Positions 29,847 through 31,152 of a stretch of DNA of 31,152 nucleotides are shown piece after piece. A program made the translations under genes and the position numbers. The notes under the pieces are model-generated. The model made no database searches. It worked only from the letters and a program-made list of their open reading frames with translations, and had not been told where the DNA came from. This DNA comes from DASXUL01 sp036504855 (lineage in GTDB: Bacteria; Armatimonadota; DTGP01; JAKQQT01), in contig DASXUL010000086.1 of NCBI GenBank assembly GCA_036504855.1, positions 1 through 31,152 on the forward strand, read 5' to 3'. Numbering within the stretch: position 1 is the stretch's first letter; each line of letters opens with the position of its first letter.

Positions 29847-30737
29847 ATGGACGCCGTCTCCACGAACAGGCCGGCTCCCAACTGGGCGCGGTGGGCCCTC
29901 TGGCCGGCGATCTACCTGGCGCTGCGGCTTGCCGCGCCGTTCATCCGAATGCCGCATCCCGCCCTCGGCAACCTCGTGGCCACCATCGTCTTCCTGCTTC
30001 TGCCGTTGCTCTGGCTGCGGACCATCAGCGTGGGGAAGGTGCATCCGGCCGTGGGCGTGGCGCTCTTCCTCGTGTTTGCGGTGGTGTGGGGGGAGCTGGT
30101 GTTGGGGATGCCGTTTGGCGTTCTCGCCCATGTGCCCTGGAAGGCGCACCCGATGGCGTTGGACGCGCTGCGTCTCACATTCCGGCCGTTTGGCGATGTG
30201 GCGCTCATCACGGCGGCGGCTCTGCTTGGGGCCGCGTTGGCCGGCATCATCTCAGACCCCAAGATGCTTCTGCCGGTGGCGCTGGTGGGCGGCCTGGTGG
30301 ACTACTGGGGTGTCTACTACGGCACAACCCATGCATTCCTGCAGGCCGCGCCGGACTTCGTGCGGAGCGCATCGGTGGGCATTCCGTCATTCGGCGGCGG
30401 CTTCACGGCAACGGGATTGCGTCCAGTCTCCTTCGTGGGCTTCGGCGACTGGGTGTTCCTGGCGATGTTCCTCACCGTGGCGGCTCGGTACGACCTGTCG
30501 CCGCGACGGACGTTCTGGGTATTGCTGGGCTTCCTCGTTCCAGCGATGCTGCTGGTGCTATTCGGCGTGGTGGACACGCTGCCCGCCGTGGTCCCGATGG
30601 CGCTCGCCATCTTCACGGTGAACGGACGCCGCCTCAAGCTGTCCCGCTCCGAGGCTCTCTCCACCCTGATCGCCGTTGCGCTCGTCGTCTGCGCCATCGC
30701 GGCCTACATGCTCGCTCTGCAGCGCCTACACCACTGA
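29847..30737 (+). CDS. Putative presenilin/signal-peptide-peptidase-like GxGD intramembrane protease
   Basis: The 296-aa protein is almost entirely hydrophobic, with about nine membrane segments (roughly 17-34, 40-57, 68-88, 116-136, 140-160, 195-213, 222-241, 244-258, 270-290). Asp152 in GGLVDYWGVYYGTT sits where presenilin/SPP proteins have the YD aspartate in the sixth span. Asp201 in SFVGFGDWVFLAMFL forms a GxGD motif, and the following RYDLS matches the RFDIS that I recall after GLGD in human SPP. A TLPAVVP segment (residues 244-250) could replace the PAL motif. The spacing between aspartates (49) suits the family. The ATG at 29847 has GGAGG eight bases upstream. It may clip transmembrane peptides; prepilin peptidase, which shares only GxGD, is an alternative. 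Confidence 0.7.
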   Translation: MDAVSTNRPAPNWARWALWPAIYLALRLAAPFIRMPHPALGNLVATIVFLLLPLLWLRTISVGKVHPAVGVALFLVFAVVWGELVLGMPFGVLAHVPWKAHPMALDALRLTFRPFGDVALITAAALLGAALAGIISDPKMLLPVALVGGLVDYWGVYYGTTHAFLQAAPDFVRSASVGIPSFGGGFTATGLRPVSFVGFGDWVFLAMFLTVAARYDLSPRRTFWVLLGFLVPAMLLVLFGVVDTLPAVVPMALAIFTVNGRRLKLSRSEALSTLIAVALVVCAIAAYMLALQRLHH

Positions 30738-30748
30738 GCAGACGCGGT

Positions 30749-30834
30749 GAAGGGTGAACTCCAGGGGTTCGGGTAGCCTCTGGCGCGTTTCCTTTGCGCC
30801 AGAGGCCACCCGCACCCGCTGGTGTTCACCCTTC
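30749..30834. terminator. Long imperfect hairpin between convergent genes
   Basis: Outer arms 30749-30759 and 30824-30834 are a perfect 11-bp inverted repeat. Inner arms 30771-30786 and 30796-30811 pair over 16 bp with one mismatch around a nine-base loop containing TTTCCTTT. Together they form one long stem with an internal loop between the protease-like gene and the minus-strand dockerin gene, probably terminating both. Confidence 0.75.
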
Positions 30835-30845
30835 GTTGCGACGGG

Positions 30846-31152
30846 CTACTGAGCCTTCTTGAGGATGCTCACCGCGTCGTCGATCTCAACCTTCCCGTTG
30901 CCGTTCAGGTCGTACTTGGTCTTCTCGGCGGAGGTTGCAGCCGGCGTGAGGCCGCCCGCAATCTGCAGGGCGCGGATCGCGTCGGCTCGCGAGAGCGGGA
31001 TCACCAACGGCGCCGCCAGGCTCAACGCCCGCGCTTCGATGATCGAGTAGTTGGTGTATGGCGCCAGGAACGCCGTGGAGACCACGTTGATGTAGCGAGC
31101 GTTCACAGGGGCCGGCAGGCGGAACACCTGCGTCTGACCTTCGGACTGCACG
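30846..31152 (-). CDS. C-terminal part of a secreted dockerin-tailed protein
   Basis: This is the last ~100 codons of a gene entering from the right edge; a GTG at 31151 is an internal codon rather than a credible start. The visible N-terminal part (FRLPAPVNARYINVVSTAF...YTNYSIIEARAL) resembles the end of an F5/8 type C (discoidin) sugar-binding domain. The C-terminal part is a dockerin-like pair: PLSRADAIRALQIAGG, then the calcium loop YDLNGNGKVEIDDAVSIL with the Asp, Asn, Asn and Asp spacing of type I repeats. The SGNH hydrolase at 11208 ends in a related segment. No cohesin is in the window, so attachment to a cellulosome is not implied. Confidence 0.82.
   Translation of the reverse strand, partial: VQSEGQTQVFRLPAPVNARYINVVSTAFLAPYTNYSIIEARALSLAAPLVIPLSRADAIRALQIAGGLTPAATSAEKTKYDLNGNGKVEIDDAVSILKKAQ

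Noticed and set aside
1..31152. CRISPR arrays, tRNA or rRNA genes, prophage structural genes
   Set aside because: No regularly spaced repeats, no cloverleaf-like segments with T-loop consensus outside coding regions, and no rRNA or virion genes were seen by reading; a covariance-model scan was not possible.

Overview
This window comes from a GC-rich chromosome of a bacterium with an outer membrane. The lipoprotein and LPS-export genes (Lnt, an LptF/LptG permease, an LptD/OstA-like protein) show the outer membrane. Secreted proteins end in dockerin-like calcium repeats, and housekeeping genes are typical bacterial ones. The combination (dockerin-tailed secreted proteins, an ANTAR/HisKA_2 pair, a DUF1802 protein, strong GC codon bias) would fit a deep lineage such as Armatimonadota, but that placement is inference from gene content. 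No rRNA, tRNA or CRISPR array was seen.

Layout. Positions 1-3107 hold the edge of an unknown gene, lnt, a divergent lipoprotein and a zinc-ribbon membrane protein. Positions 3204-9122 form a minus-strand run: the LptF/G permease, the LptD-like protein, a two-gene insert (a three-Cys-motif DUF5131 protein and its partner TcmP), then a degenerate receiver protein. The insert is bracketed by an exact 32-bp direct repeat whose right copy is the last 32 bp of the lptD-like gene, stop codon included. It therefore looks like a small mobile cassette integrated at the 3' end of a protein-coding gene, with no recombinase of its own. Positions 9217-10979 hold DUF1802 and an M20 amidohydrolase. Positions 11049-15211 hold a secreted SGNH hydrolase with a dockerin-like tail behind a promoter and palindrome, and, on the other strand, an EEP-family phosphodiesterase and a 5'-nucleotidase. 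Positions 15270-18148 hold mnmE, a small membrane protein and a secreted repeat protein. Positions 18499-23960 hold lon, a pterin-carbinolamine dehydratase, an L,D-transpeptidase and tilS.

Positions 24103-30737 are a tightly packed plus-strand block. It begins with an ANTAR response regulator and a HisKA_2-like sensor whose ATPase part looks degenerate. An ABC polysaccharide exporter pair, a TrkA-type potassium channel, a Tat-type metallophosphoesterase and cdsA follow. The block ends with a nine-segment membrane protein that carries the motifs of presenilin/signal-peptide-peptidase GxGD proteases. From the ABC permease onward the genes abut or overlap by a few bases, so they are probably co-transcribed. 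The window closes with the C-terminal part of another dockerin-tailed secreted protein on the minus strand.

The two observations most worth follow-up are the 32-bp-repeat-flanked TcmP/DUF5131 cassette and the bacterial presenilin/SPP-like protein beside cdsA. Gene boundaries are marked by several strong intergenic hairpins, including a perfect 28-bp inverted repeat after lon.
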